Shown here: one piece after another, positions 34,901 to 45,589 of the stretch | Numbering within the stretch: position 1 is the stretch's first letter | Layout of the letters: each line of letters opens with the position of its first letter | NCBI RefSeq assembly: GCF_000003815.2 | Contig: NC_049992.1 | Coordinates: forward strand, 1,706,959 to 1,770,958 | DNA from: Branchiostoma floridae | Taxonomy: Eukaryota; Chordata; Leptocardii; Amphioxiformes; Branchiostomatidae | DNA length: 64,000 nucleotides | Direction of reading: 5' to 3' | The notes under the pieces: generated by a model | The model's database searches: none | Seen by the model: only the letters and a program-made list of their open reading frames with translations | What the model was told of the DNA's origin: nothing | Position numbers and translations under genes: made by a program

Positions 34901-37900
34901 CTTTTCTGAAAAACATCCAAGCAGAGGTCTATATAAGCACTTTTTATTGAGTAGAGTTTGTTATAATTTTGTCAGGTTTCTTTTTTGTCTGCCTGCCATT
35001 TAACAGAACAGTCTCTTCTCTGATGAGTGATACAACATAACTCTGATGAGTGATACAACATAACTCTATATGTCCGCAAAAAAATTTTCATGCTCACTGT
35101 ACACAAAAAATAACCTGGTTATCCTTAGTTATAACAAAATTAACTATTACCAGTAAACATCTGGACAGAACATGTCACCGACCTGGGCCTTTAGCCTGTG
35201 TTTACACAATCTCTCACTGGCTGGGCTAATATAATAATGACAATTGTAGAGCCGGCCTCTAGGACTCAGGAGCGTGGTTTTAGTCAGGCTACCTGGGCCA
35301 GCAGACAGTCCTGACTCCTGACATGCACCTTGTTACTCTGTTCAGCTATGTGAACTCTGACCTGATACTGATACTGAGGCACTCAGGGCACAACAAATTA
35401 AACAAAATAAAACAACAATAAACCAACTGATCAAACAGCACTGCAGGAACATCAACATTCCAAAAAAAAAAAAACCAGTTAAGTAGAGGGCATGTTGTTT
35501 GTATGCACAATTTCAGGGTCTTAATTAGTAGTATATATCTAATGCAAGTTTTGAGAGTTTTACCCTTGGCATCAAACTTGTGGTAACCTCTTGCTCAATT
35601 TGCCATTAACAGATCCGAGAACCACAGAAATGACTTGTGGAGGCCCACACATCCCCATATTGCTGACACAGAAGCATCAGAACCACAGAAATGACTTGTT
35701 GTGGCTCACACATCCCCATATTGCTGACACAGAAGCATCAGAACCACAGAAATGACTTGTGGAGGCCCACACATCCCCATATTGCTGACACAGAAGCATC
35801 AGAACCACAGAAATGACTTGTTGTAGCCTGATTCATATCGCTGACACAGATGTCCCATCAGGAGTGTTATCACTAATCTCACCATCCATCAACCAATCAC
35901 AACAGGGCAGGGGAGTGAGTGACATGATATTATAGCCCACCTCATCATATCAAGATATTAGAGATACATGTTTGTAATACGGTACTAATAGTCTATATTG
36001 TAGTATGGACTTATCAATGAAGGTTACACTATCCGACTGCTGCCTACCCGTTACAGGGATGCCAGCAGCAGACGTTGCCTCACCAGTGAGGACTTGCCAG
36101 ACTAGCTGCCTGGAAGCGCGGTGTGAAGACTGACTACCCGACTGCTGCCCGTGTCAGGATCCCAGCTGCAGTATAAGCTATAACTACTATAATCACATAC
36201 TGCATACTGCAATAAAGCTTCTCTATATTCTAGATGTTCATAAGAGTGGTCATAAGAGTACGACCACTATACCATATAATCACATTACTGCAGAATCTAA
36301 GGCCCAATCTATACACAGTTTTTACCGATATCTGTGGATGTGTCGGGAGGGATCTGGAACGTTGGCCGCGGGACACCCGTGGCGCTTGTAGTCATAAACA
36401 ACTATATGTAGCCTTATATAGCCTTTTGAGCCCGCGTTGTATGCTAATGAGCCTTCCCGAAGTCGGGACACATCTGTACGCGCACGGAAGCTGTCAGGGA
36501 CCCCTGCTAAGCTATCGTACGAATGGTCCGGACCTTTCGGGAGAAATTTTCCCGATATCGTAATGGCGATATAGTAGTTTCATCTAGACGATGAAAAAAA
36601 GCTGTCGGCGAGAGGTTGTAGGCTCGCCGATATCGGGAAAAACTGTGTGTAGATCGTGCCTAACAGTGATTCCCCCACAAAAAAAAATGCAGAACTTACC
36701 CAGATTTTCGACTGTACACCAGATAGGACTGACAGCACCAGACTTGAACTATCTGCCACTTCTATGAAGTCTGTTTTTCCTGACTTGAAAACAACAGTTC
36801 AAACCATGCTTCACAAGAGGGTCTGCATGGGGGGTCCTGACAACGCTTTACGCTAAATTCGGGACGGTCGACAACGCTTTACGTTAAATTCACGAAGGCA
36901 GGCAACGTTTTACGCTAAATTCAGACAGGCTGACAACGGTTTACGCTAAATTCTGGAAGGCTGGCAACACTCGACAGAGGCGGGGTCGTGCTCCGCAAGA
37001 AAGATTGAAATTTTGACTCTCTGAAACACTATTCCCTGCATTTTGAAGGGAAATTTTCGCTGGCAAACAAAGCTAAGTTAAATGGCATTTCTAATTAAAG
37101 AGTCCCAGGGGTTCAGCGTAAGCTTACGAGGGTGACGCCAGCCAACTTATTTTTGCCACGTCGAGCGCCGAAGGAAAGTCCGGGAAAATTTTGAAATCCT
37201 GCCCCCCTGAAACGCCAGTTTTTTTGGCTATTATAGAAAACTAAGTGAAATTACATTTCTATCAGTAAAAAATGTGTTTGAGGTTGACACGTCACATCCC
37301 CCAGCCATGATACATATTTTTTACGAAGTCGATGACCGAAGGTGAATAGAGTGGCAAAGGAGATCCGGCTAAATTTTGAAATCTTGACCCTCTATAAAAC
37401 GATATTTTGTGCATTTTGATGGGAAAATTTCTATTAGCAAAACAGATCTTTGAGGTTGACACACATCCCCAACATATTTTCAGAATTTCGAGTTCCAAAG
37501 GCGCGAGGCGGCACAAGGAGGACCATGGAAATTTTGAAATCTTGACCCTCTAAAATGATTTTTCCTGCATTCTGATAGGCAAATTTTGCTGGCAGACTAA
37601 GGCCCCGTTCATGATGCAAAAATTAATGCGGATGCATCCGCATTTTTGGCCGATGCGGATAAATTTCTCATCATGAATGTTCCGAAACGGATTTGATGCG
37701 GATTTTTCGGGACCACCTCGGGAGGTGGATTTGAAACGGATTAATTAAATCCGCATTTGCGAACTGTCATCATGAACGCAAATGCGGCGTGAATCCGCAT
37801 TACATCCGGGTAACGTGGGGTCAAAGTTCGCGCCGTGACGCGGGAAACTGTGAAATTTTAGCGGTCACTATGGCCGCATCTCACTGCAGCCAGGCCAAGG

Positions 37901-40900
37901 CACAAAACCTTTCGTCGCTGCCGCCTCGTACGTTCCCTTCCGCGGGCACACGGCATTTTCAGGAAAAACACTAACAACAACAGCTGGGGATCCGCCATCT
38001 TTTTCGCAATGTTCTGTTGTTGCGTAATGTTCTAATTCCCTGACGCGGATCTGAAACGGATTGCCCGTTGGCATCGTGGACACAAAATGTAAACCGTTTG
38101 CATGCGGATCATGATCGGATGGACGCACATGCGGATGCATCCGCATTAATTTTTGCATCATGAACGGGGCCTAAGCTAACTTCAATGACATTTCTATTTG
38201 CAAAAAAAAGAAGATTTTTGAGGGTATATACCATATTTTTACCATGTCGATGACCGAAGGTGAAAGGAGTCGCAAGTGAGGTCCGGCGAAATTTTGAAAT
38301 CTTGATCCTCTGAAACGCAATTTCCTGTGTTTTGAAGGACTAAATTTACTGGTAGACTACGTTTCGACTTACGAAATTTGGGAGGCCAGCTACGATTTAC
38401 GGGTAATTTTTAGGCTTAATTACGCTTTACGTGAAATTTTTAGGCTAGATTACGCCTTACGTGAAATACACTGGCTACGCTTTACGGTAAATTTTCCATC
38501 CTCACTACGAATTACGTGAAATAAAATAGCTTACCCTACGAATTACGGGAATTAAAAAGGCCTGCCTACGCCTTACGGAAAAGAGCATGCAGACCCTCTT
38601 CACAACCCAGAACTGTTGACTGGGCTGTAAAATGTCAACATGGTATGGATACTAGGTGCAGAAACAGTTAACTATAGTAAGCTACATGTAACACTGCCTA
38701 TTGTGTACATGTCAACTTTGTACCACCCCCTTCCCCACTATAATGTTGTGTTCCCCAGACCGTGACCTGGCCAGGTGATTTAGCAGGTTTGGCAGACAGA
38801 CAGCATTGTTGCCCTTTGGCATTAAAAAGGGTCTAAACTCTGGTTCCTGACATAGCACCATCTGGGTAGGGAAGCACGTATCTTATTAGGGCAATTTGTA
38901 ACACGGCTATCACCATTTCAGTTTTGGGTACTATCTAATTTACTTTGAATATAAAAATGTGAGAATCCTACCAACCAGTGAATAGGTGTGTGTGTGAAGA
39001 CTTTGTTTGTCCCTGAATATTTTAAACTAGGATGATACTCAGGATATGAAAATGTAAGAATTAATTGGATTTTTTAATGAAATGACGGTACATAATGATG
39101 ATTCAGATAATGTTATTACCTCAGATTTTAGAAAGTTTTATCCATGTATATCATTGTTACATGATAGCTATTGTAATAAACAATTATTTAGGTGCCGGGT
39201 GTTAAAACAGCACACTGGAAAACAATAGGCCATTGTTAAGATCAACACCTGATAAAAGATAACAATCACACAATGCACAGTCTCTGTTCGGCTGCATTCT
39301 TCACGTCTTTCCAACAAAAACTGCATATCATTGTAAATTCTAATTGGAGATCGAAATAAACAAACAGACAAACCTGTCACCTGCCTACCTTTGCTCTCAG
39401 CATAACAATGGCACGCAGAAGTCACACGTGACCTTTGCAACAGCAGGGCACATGTGACTATTTTCTTAGACGTACGACAATAAAGACATGAAGTGGAAAT
39501 GGGCCAAATGAATCTGATTTTTTGTTATTCCAATCCACTAGTCACCTCCCCACTTGGCAATTTCTTCAGCTACTTAAGAATGAGTCTTATGACCACATAG
39601 GTTAGTCAGACACCAAGAATACCAACTTCACAAGCTTTCGTCATCTTTTTCACGCCTTTATAATCTTGTTAAGTACGCTGCACAGAAGATAATCAGTTGT
39701 TGGATCAGGGCACAATCCTGTTTACATACACAAACATCAGGACACTGTGCTGGGATTTACACTGTTCTGGGATTTACACTGTGCTGGGATTTGCTAATTT
39801 GCTGCAACAGATTACACCACAAATCCCACAGTCCAAGCAGATGTAGGGTAGCCAGGAGTCCAGCCTTGTTCTGCTATTAGGTACACTTCCGGAATGATTG
39901 TTGTCCAAGAAGATGTAAGGTGGACAGTTGTATTGTTAACTGGCTAGCCAGAACGCTTAACCACCCTAACATCTGCACTCCTATCTGCAATACAAAGCCT
40001 CACAAAAACTCTGCTTTTCCCAAAAATACATGATAGAATTGTCGAAGAAAATTGATATGAATGAACACTCTGTTAGGTAGACCTAGATTATATTTTTATA
40101 CTAGGAAGTGTTAACGGTAAATTCAGATATATATAGTCTGAATGTATCGTTAACACTTCTCAGTACGGATGACTACCTATGTACGGGAACGGGTTTTCTG
40201 CGCGTTAAAAATCTGCGCGCGCGTTAGATATCTGCGCGTTAAAAAATTAAGTTGTGCAATGAGAAATTCTTTGGCAGAAAAATGTGACCCCATTATATGA
40301 TTTTACATCTGTTACCTGAATTTTTGGTTTGAAAAGCCCCTAATTTTTAGGTCCCTTGGGAATAGGCTAATTTGCATATCCAGAAGATTTCAAAATCACT
40401 TGAATTAGACACAAATACATGGAAAAATTACAAGTGTGAGGCTTTATATCATAAGATATAAATGCTTGAGGCATTTTTCCATTCTACAAGCTTCATTTCA
40501 TCTTTTGTCAAGCAGATTGTTTCACATGCAAATATCAACCTTTGTTGCGCGTTAAAACTTAATGTTTAAAAATCACTTTAAAACTCCTGGAAAGGGATAT
40601 TTGTACTCTAGAATGCAACAATATGATACTTAATTTCATTTTGTGTTGTCTTCTTCAAGCTTTTAAGTTTAAAACTGCAAAAAATTTTCAAATCCCCAGG
40701 GAATCAGCTAATTTGCATATTTTAACGCGCAGGTTGTTAACGCGCAAGTTTTAACGCGCAAATTTTAACGCGCACAAAACCCCAACCCCCTATGTACTGT
40801 GTTTCTGTAAATATTGATATCAATGTTCTCAATCTCAAACAATTACTGAACAAAACCCTATGTGAGGGTATCCGTTCAGATTTCCAGCCTAATTAATGAG

Positions 40901-41473
40901 TCCAGAATTCTAAATTTTAAATGTCATGTTATGCAAGCAGGGTTTTAACAATTCTACTTTAACGACACAACCTTTTAAGTAATTCTGCAGTAAAATGTGG
41001 TACGTACTGGTATGTAAATACCATCATAATTCAGACTGCGAAGTGGTAAGGTATATTGAATAAAGAGATCAAAGATTGGAGATACGGCTGCAAGAGAAGC
41101 CCGGACGTCACTATGTCCCACCCCACATCTGCTTGGATTGCCCTATTACACCCCTGACCTCCTCCGAACAAAAACAAAGTCAAAGGTCCCATGGAACGGC
41201 GATATATCTTCTTCTTGTTTATCTATAAAGCAACTAAATCTACTGTGCATTAGAATGGGTGTGTACCGAATATCCGTAGACCTAGGAAACTGGATGGGGC
41301 ATATCTGAAACGTTACTCATGTCCGGACCGCCTCGCCCTACAAGCTCCCAGCGTGGGCGCAGCGTTACTTACACAATCCCGCCTGAAAGTCTGTCGTCTG
41401 GCTCGCTGTCCCAGGGTTTCTGCAGGTCCATCTTAGCTAGACTGCAGTCGACGCGTCCTGACAGCTCACACAT
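22975..41473 (-). CDS. Eight-exon gene, 355 aa, unrecognised
   Basis: Exons: 41373-41473, 28633-28702, 27552-27642, 26348-26571, 25326-25526, 24172-24264, 23426-23578 and 22975-23109. They sum to 1068 bases and all phases agree; most splice sites are strong (GTAAGT, GTACGT, GTGAGT). The start is ATG at 41473 (MCELSGRVDC); an in-frame MDLQKPWDSEPDD 14 residues later is an alternative. Exons 2-3 are helical (NMMSSMQKTVEGV, QTVNSIIEQFVLKSLEI). Exon 4 has three copies of V(A/P)EEEAVRL, then EVCLKNSSQFQLTD and three of a HSDL-type repeat. Exon 5 is Asn/Ser-rich and less certain. The C-terminal part (HILLEVRLPSPGSG, SLSDVKSFSGRTLLVDGP, PNSLVLVTHK, MVAWLQEELK) looks like an ordered alpha/beta domain. 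No membrane segment or signal peptide. An ear-like beta domain as in FAAP100/FANCB is only a weak thought. Intron 1 is 12.7 kb. Confidence 0.8.
23343..23425. repeat. Duplicate of exon 7's 3' edge with donor
   Basis: accttatgtgtgaggagtaccagaggg repeats the real exon end (accttatgtgtcaccaggaccagag) at 23425 onward, including the donor position and the downstream gagtcagcc and ttgcaca words. Confidence 0.65.
23581..23880. repeat. Array of ~47-bp units with two extra copies of exon 7's 5' edge
   Basis: Units with agaagcacaagtagataca and gaggcatcagtacaaacac repeat about four times. Interspersed near 23737-23770 and 23787-23822 are copies of the exon 7 start with its acceptor (gctgtggctgaacgt-cactggga). 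The long open frames are an artefact of the repeats. Confidence 0.85.
23960..24068. repeat. ~22-bp minisatellite, about five units
   Basis: Repeats of cagtacaaccctggtacta with small changes. Confidence 0.85.
24655..25347. repeat. 34-bp minisatellite carrying the exon 5 splice donor, about 19 units
   Basis: The unit contains gacgtacctgtttgggag, which on the - strand is CTCCCAAACAG|GTACGTC, the exact donor edge of exon 5. The copy at 25320-25347 forms the real exon end in the model; about 19 near-identical copies follow downstream in the intron. Variation is nearly confined to gttgag versus gttaag. Confidence 0.9.
25598..26030. mobile_element. hAT-type MITE, copy 1
   Basis: Ends TAGGGCTGGGTACCGGTAC and GTACCGATACCCAGCCCTA (one mismatch region) with a perfect 8-bp target duplication GTCTCTAC at 25590-25597 and 26031-26038. 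Internal ggtccaggtccgg repeats; no coding. Confidence 0.9.
26227..26347. repeat. Duplicate of exon 4's 3' edge
   Basis: cgttagcatcgagttcccc... repeats the real exon end at 26347 onward, with three gaggtcagag-type units as in the exon. The duplicated donor reads GTAGGT rather than GTAAGT. Confidence 0.75.
26572..26990. repeat. Three extra copies of exon 4's 5' edge, units about 115-140 bp
   Basis: Blocks with acagacaaacctccagccg, a cctcctcctctggcaccagt core and gcagtctgggg repeat at about 26652-26712, 26781-26838 and 26920-26975. Each ends with the acceptor region of exon 4. The intronic ttagtatcattcctgcat part is repeated with them. Confidence 0.85.
27000..27540. other. Intron 3 sequence without other features
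   Basis: No exon or repeat of note was seen between the exon-edge copies and exon 3. Confidence 0.5.
27643..27850. repeat. Three extra copies of exon 3's 5' edge with acceptor
   Basis: aggttctgtaagacat (on the - strand an acceptor, ATGTCTTACAGAACCT) recurs at about 27690, 27749 and 27825 after the real one at 27637. Each is preceded by a match to the exon start and followed by taaacattgtcttccttag. Confidence 0.85.
28503..28632. repeat. 55-bp unit repeating exon 2's 3' edge and GTAAGT donor
   Basis: Three donors in the same context (acttacagttgccgctgttc on +) lie at 28517, 28572 and 28627, with cccccgtgaaacacg between them. The one at 28627 joins the real exon. Confidence 0.9.
28842..29330 (+). 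mobile_element. 5'-truncated LINE fragment, 3' end of ORF2 and tail
   Basis: About 95 codons (28856-29140) encode the end of a non-LTR reverse transcriptase ORF, including CKQCTTNAVENETHFICECP, the Cys/His motif typical of that region, then FEAERKRLF. The 3' flank ends gaatttgcaataaac followed by a (TTA)n tail at 29310-29325. It inserts in intron 1 of the - strand gene. Confidence 0.75.
29330..30335. other. Intronic stretch without recognisable gene
   Basis: The only notable feature is a short diverged repeat of gtacttggatttgacagatg words at 30140-30262. Confidence 0.5.
30337..31210. repeat. 20-bp minisatellite, about 43 units
   Basis: The unit is caccaaggacaggtgttcag with a few recurring variants (agggcag, cctagg, ttccgc, ttccac). 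The variants occur in a higher-order order of about 120 bp (30500-30900). All frames look open only because of the repeat. Confidence 0.95.
31205..31283. repeat. 28-bp unit, three copies
   Basis: agctggtacaaaataatca in tandem, directly after the 20-bp array. Confidence 0.85.
31470..31943. mobile_element. hAT-type MITE, copy 2 (inverted, diverged)
   Basis: Ends TAGGGCTAAGTACCGGTA and GTACCGGTACCC...CCCCTA, with target duplications GCTGACAA/GCTGACAG (7 of 8). The sequence next to its right end matches the left end of copy 1 at 25598, so the two lie in opposite orientation. Contains a short (TA)n run at 31584-31596. Confidence 0.8.
32281..32350. repeat. Tandem hairpin units
   Basis: ctgttgttctaacaacag, itself a hairpin, followed by taaataatcg, in two full copies and part of a third. 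Confidence 0.75.
33515..33990. repeat. 66-bp minisatellite, about seven units
   Basis: The unit contains gtagccatggaaacagtctg and caacattcaccatggtaacc. Because 66 is divisible by three, both strands stay open (a 22-residue repeat), but there is no other sign of coding. Lies in intron 1. Confidence 0.9.
35615..35830. repeat. ~66-bp unit, three to four copies
   Basis: Repeats of agaaccacagaaatgacttg and ccccatattgctgacacag. Confidence 0.85.
36817..38598. mobile_element. Non-autonomous DNA transposon, copy 2, with nested Harbinger MITE
   Basis: Same ends as the copy at 9004-10095 (GAGGGTCTGCATG/CATGCAGACCCTC), with TTCACAA on both sides (7-bp target duplication at 36810-36816 and 38599-38605). 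It has fewer left subterminal units (about four). A 571-bp MITE interrupts it at 37601-38171. Internal sequence otherwise aligns along its length with copy 1. Confidence 0.9.
37601..38171. mobile_element. Harbinger-type MITE nested in a DNA transposon
   Basis: Ends GGCCCCGTTCATGATGCAAA and its exact complement, with long further inverted similarity (aattaatgcggatgcatccg). Flanked by TAA on both sides (37598-37600 and 38172-38174); TWA target duplications and GGC/GGG ends are typical of PIF/Harbinger. The sister transposon near 9672 carries the empty site (gcctaagctaac). Confidence 0.92.
38606..40100. other. Intron 1 sequence, no gene seen
   Basis: No exon with matching phase was found. A relative of the foldback MITE arm (aggagtccagccttgtt) lies near 39848. 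Confidence 0.5.
40105..40161. repeat. Palindrome with AGTGTTAACG arms
   Basis: aagtgttaacggtaaattca and its near-complement tgaatgtatcgttaacactt flank an atatata core; a very short foldback. Confidence 0.7.
40185..40789. mobile_element. 605-bp MITE with GCGCGTTAAAA subterminal repeats and 8-bp target duplication
   Basis: Flanked by CTATGTAC at 40177-40184 and 40790-40797. Both ends carry inverted arrays of the GCGCGTTAAAA word (three to four near each end) after a GGGTTTT-type tip; one more copy lies inside near 40547. No coding. An 8-bp duplication fits hAT, P or Zisupton-like transposases, but the tips are imperfect and match none I know. Confidence 0.8.
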
Positions 41474-41925
41474 GCGATAGGACCTTCTTCTGTAAAGGAA
41501 AATCTGACGAAACTTTCAGAAGTTCTTCCACTAACTTTCAACAACACACCCCGCTGCCGCCATGCCAAAGTCTTCTTTGGTTTTCATCGCATCAACACGC
41601 TAAAAATCGTCGCTTTAAAGTCATCCTAATTTCATAATCCGGCTGCTAGAAACTCAAATTGAATAATTTTCATTCTAATAAAGCTGTATTATTCACAGAA
41701 AAATACAGTATTTTGTTGTCAATAAGGATGAATGGAAATAAAATTTAATGCTTAAAATTTGCGTTTTGCTGCGTTTTGGAGCCGCTTGCCGAAGAGGTCA
41801 CCTGCACGTTAGGTCATTAACCCCGAAATTTGATCTCGTCACAACAACAACAACAGCCGGTGTTGTCTCTATCATAGATACTTCTCCGCGTCCCCAAAAG
41901 TTCAGTTAACGCTGCCGTAAGGGGA
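41474..41925 (-). promoter_or_regulatory. Presumed promoter and 5' leader of the eight-exon gene
   Basis: Sequence upstream of the ATG at 41473. No TATA box seen. A possible acceptor (cctttacag, about 41492-41500) suggests an extra non-coding first exon. CpG content seems raised around exon 1. Confidence 0.35.
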
Positions 41926-41928
41926 GAA

Positions 41929-42916
41929 TTGGGCATGTTCCCGCTATACATAGATACACAGACTCAACTGGTTAAATATTGGATAAGATTGAACAGCCTT
42001 TCGAATGACAGAATAGTGAAAAAGGCATATAATGAAGCTGTAAGACTAGAACAAGACTGGGTTATACATGTACGAGATACACTCTGCAGACATGGGTTCC
42101 AAAATATTTGGCTGAACCCTACCATAAGCGCCAACTATTTTGGAAACATGTTCAATGAGCGCCTTAAAGACGAGTTTCTATCCAGCTGGCGACAAAAAAT
42201 CAAAAGTTTCAGTAAACTCGATACGTATTCAAAAATAAAATCTGACTTCCAGATTGCGAAATACTTGATTTCGGTCCAAAACAAATCCTTCGTAGCCAAT
42301 ACAACAAAACTCAGAATTGCTTCACACCGGTTAGAAATTGAAAAAGGCCGTCACAATAATGTCCCAGCAAGCCAGAGACTATGTCCAACATGCATGTATA
42401 CATTACTATGACAATGTTTACAAAATTAAGTTGATATCATGAGGTTTCTTTTCTGCATGGATGTATATATGTATTGACCTACGTAAACAGAAACAGTGTC
42501 GGGACATGACATAAGTACATGAAATAGCGCTCTGTTAGTCTTTGGTAATGATTTGTACTTTTGTAAACATTGTCATAGTAATGTATACACTAGATAATAA
42601 GATCCTCGCTGTGTCTCCTTTCCATCATATTGTTTGTATAAAATGGAGCCCGAATGCAGTATGTATAAAATCGAGCCTGAATGTAGTATGTATTAGATTC
42701 ATGTTATTAGCAAATAGTCTGTAGCAACATTCTGGATTTGTTTCACATCGATGCATCATACACTTTGTTCCTTCGAACATTGCATAACCTTCACCTATTG
42801 TTACTTCCACTACTAGTATATTACTAATTGCCTTATACATTATAACGTTACCTAAGTTTGCCATACATTGTACCCGTTTTACAATTGTTGTGCAATAAAC
42901 TTTGACTTGACTTGAC
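41929..42916 (+). mobile_element. LINE fragment, ORF2 3' part and tail
   Basis: An open stretch of about 160 codons to 42411 encodes a lysine-rich segment like the region after the reverse transcriptase domain of non-LTR elements. It ends near LRIASHRLEIEKGRH and RLCPTC, the beginning of the Cys/His motif seen whole in the fragment at 28856. It then breaks off, so the copy is dead. The 3' end is caataaactttgacttgact with a (TTGAC)n tail at 42901-42917. Confidence 0.6.
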
Positions 42917-43107
42917 TAGTCTATCACTCTATGTTTAATAAAAGTAATTCATCTGGTGTATCATTTGCAGCCAGTAAGTACCAGTATAAATGTGCTCGAG
43001 GTAACGTTACCTCCTCGAACACGGGACCCCCGTTATACATTTCATTTCATTACGTCCCTTCAGAGTTCCGAAACTCGGGCGAAATTATTCTTGGTCCTAG
43101 CATCCAG

Positions 43108-43242
43108 TCAGATCGAGAAGGAACAAACGTCATGCACAAACAAAAGAGCATACTTTAACTATCACATTCATATAACGTTACATGTGTATTTAATTTGTAC
43201 ATTTGTTTGTGCATGTGCATGTTTGTTCCTTCTCGATCAATA
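43108..43242. repeat. Inverted repeat, arms of about 35 bp
   Basis: gatcgagaaggaacaaac near 43112 is the complement of gtttgttccttctcgatc near 43225; the similarity extends to tgcacaaacaaa / tttgtttgtgca. Confidence 0.75.
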
Positions 43243-43744
43243 AAGATTTCTAAAAGTGGATGCTGTGGCCCGACCAAGAATCTGGGAGCAATCTTCTTGT
43301 TCTTATAATAAAGTGGTTATACTTAGACTTAGATCCTCCCGTGTTCTAATGGTTATATCTATTTTTGTTGAAGACTTGTACGTGGCCAGAGGAAAATAAA
43401 TAAGCCCCAAGGTGTAATTTTTGTAGCATCATTAGTGATTACCGGACGGCGGCAGTTGTCGCCGTCTACACACGAATTACACCTTTTCGATATTGTGTAC
43501 AGAGGCACCTGCAAAGGGAAGCAACAATAGGTTATTGCGAGGAGGCTCAACCTCCTTGGTTATTGTCAACAAGACTATCACACCCTCATTGTTTCTGATG
43601 CAGAAACACCATGGATATTTAGGTTGTCGTCACAATGCACGAAATGAGCCAAACAAAAGGGTTATAGGCAGACATGAGGGAGGTTACAGGATGCGCACAC
43701 AAGGCTCGGCTCTAGAGTAGTCACTCACTATACCGTTCACCATT

Positions 43745-43815
43745 ATTTGTCTGTCATTTTTTGTTACTTGCAATTAGCGCTCGGGCAAGAATTTGCAATA
43801 AACTTACTTTAATAT
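43745..43815 (+). mobile_element. LINE 3' tail fragment
   Basis: gcaattagcgctcgggcaag then aatttgcaataaacttac resembles the 3' end of the LINE fragment at 29274-29315. Confidence 0.5.
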
Positions 43816-44815
43816 TGAAATTTATTGGTTCATCGGTATTATTTACAGCATCATTTCTTGCCCTTGCAATGATACCATATTCAACATGATCCTCCATCCA
43901 TGGGCCGAACACCAGAGCTCGCCTTTGTCACAAGACATGATGGGGTTATCTATCACTACAAAGACAAACAAAAATTGCCGAAAGTCCCCTGCCGTTTGTG
44001 TTTGTATGAAACAGAAACAGTAACACCGTGTCTGGCCAGGGCTTTCCCTCGGGATCCACTGAAACACGGGCGTTTTTATATAATATATGACGAGTCACAA
44101 GTATGATCAAACGAGGCAAATTAGGTATCTTTGCCACAAGGAAACTTACGTAAGCTTTCTAATGATGTCAGCATGATGATACAGGGAAATCTCTGCGCTT
44201 TTTGTGACCCGTTAAACGTAACCCACGGAAGTAGTCCGAGTGCTGATTTTATAATGTACGATTGGCAAATGGTGCATCATTGTAAAGGGCAGTATGTAAG
44301 CTTTCTAGTGCTATACGATAAAACGTATTTGATAAAGGAACGACGGAGATATTATTGATCGAAGTGACTTCAAGATTCTGAACTTGTTATGCTGAGTGTA
44401 AGCAAGGTTACATCTGGATCGTCACGAGGTCTGTCAAATGGGCTTGCACAAGCGCCTCCTAGCGGCAACACACGTCTATAGCATGTTCCCTTGTTGTTAC
44501 GAAAAAAAAAGAGTAAAAAAAGACGACAGACAGGGAAACGTATCCCGATAATTTTGAAGGAGAAAAACAGAAGACACAGCAACATAAAATACTTAAATAG
44601 GATTAAAAAAGGTCAGGAATTACACAGCCATTCAGGTTCCTTTAGCAAGGAACAGACATTGTTTACGTAGATATGTTCAAACCAAGGCAGACAGTAAAAC
44701 AGAATTCTATTTCATCTCAAGGGATACGACAGCCAGATGTAGAATAGCAAAAGTGACGAAGTCAGCCCAAAACGTCAAGTTCTATCCTCCCTACATCTGC
44801 TTGAAGATGTATTCG

Positions 44816-45580
44816 CTATCCCATAGTCCCCCGCGCGCAGTCCGCCATGTTGAGTTCAGCTGACAAGGTTCGGGTCGTCTGCAGCCGCACAAATTCAGGT
44901 AAAACTCGCTTTTCTGTCTCAGTTTTCCCGTGCTGACTGTACGTTACGTCAGGTTTGGTAGTAGGCACGGTTTCTGTGAAGCCGGAACACGATAGTGTGT
45001 GTGCGGGGTGGGCTAGAGAATGTTGTGCGGGCTGTAGCGAGGGAGGGCCCCCGGGACTGAAACCCGCCTCTCCGCCACGGCCACAGAAACGGAAGTTCCT
45101 CATCTTTCCGCGGACCTGATGACCACAATTCCTTCCGTTTGGGAGACTCCCGAACCTCCGAATCCTCCCTACTACCCGATGTGCCATGTCCCTGTAGTTT
45201 TGGGGTATATAAGAGCCCTGTCCCGTTATCTCGTGCAGATCCAGGCATGTGGAGCACAAGGGTTCCGGTTTACAGTCTTCCACACATAACACAGTACAGT
45301 ACCATGCTGTCTGCGTCTGTCCGCACTGGACAAACTCAGGATTTCCTTCTAGACGCGATGTTTCCCCATCTACACTACACGATACAAGGCTGCCATGTTT
45401 GATACCTTCTGACATAAACGTGATGTTTTCCGCCTTTAGCACAGGCGAGAATTTATTCATAGCTGGTGGATTGAGCTTGAGATAAGAGGTGGGAAGACTG
45501 GATTTATATTGAAAAGACCAGATAAGTGTCTGCCAGTGTTTACAGATGCATATGGGTCCCACACTCGGGTTACTTGTCAA
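44816..45580 (-). CDS. Hypothetical 254-codon open frame, doubtful
   Basis: A long open frame with several cysteines (CSTCLDLH, CTVLCVEDC, CGRGGEAGF) and a basic middle (RVVGRIRRFG). No known domain is visible, the N-terminal part looks non-coding, and no splice or promoter context supports it. It overlaps a candidate + strand first exon at 44847-44898. It may be chance in a locally GC-rich region. Confidence 0.25.
   Translation of the reverse strand: MTSNPSVGPICICKHWQTLIWSFQYKSSLPTSYLKLNPPAMNKFSPVLKAENITFMSEGIKHGSLVSCSVDGETSRLEGNPEFVQCGQTQTAWYCTVLCVEDCKPEPLCSTCLDLHEITGQGSYIPQNYRDMAHRVVGRIRRFGSLPNGRNCGHQVRGKMRNFRFCGRGGEAGFSPGGPPSLQPAQHSLAHPAHTLSCSGFTETVPTTKPDVTYSQHGKTETEKRVLPEFVRLQTTRTLSAELNMADCARGTMG
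44847..44898 (+). CDS. Possible first coding exon of a + strand gene
   Basis: ATG in good context (gccATG) encodes MLSSADKVRVVCSRTNS and ends in TTCAG|GTAAAA. The region is GC-rich like a promoter. No downstream exon could be joined with confidence; ttacttcag at 47391-47399 is one weak candidate acceptor. Confidence 0.2.
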
Positions 45581-45589
45581 GTGGTTTGG

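Noticed and set aside
37789-38161. Open frames of 61 and 97 codons on both strands
   Set aside because: They lie wholly inside the Harbinger MITE and arise from its inverted ends.
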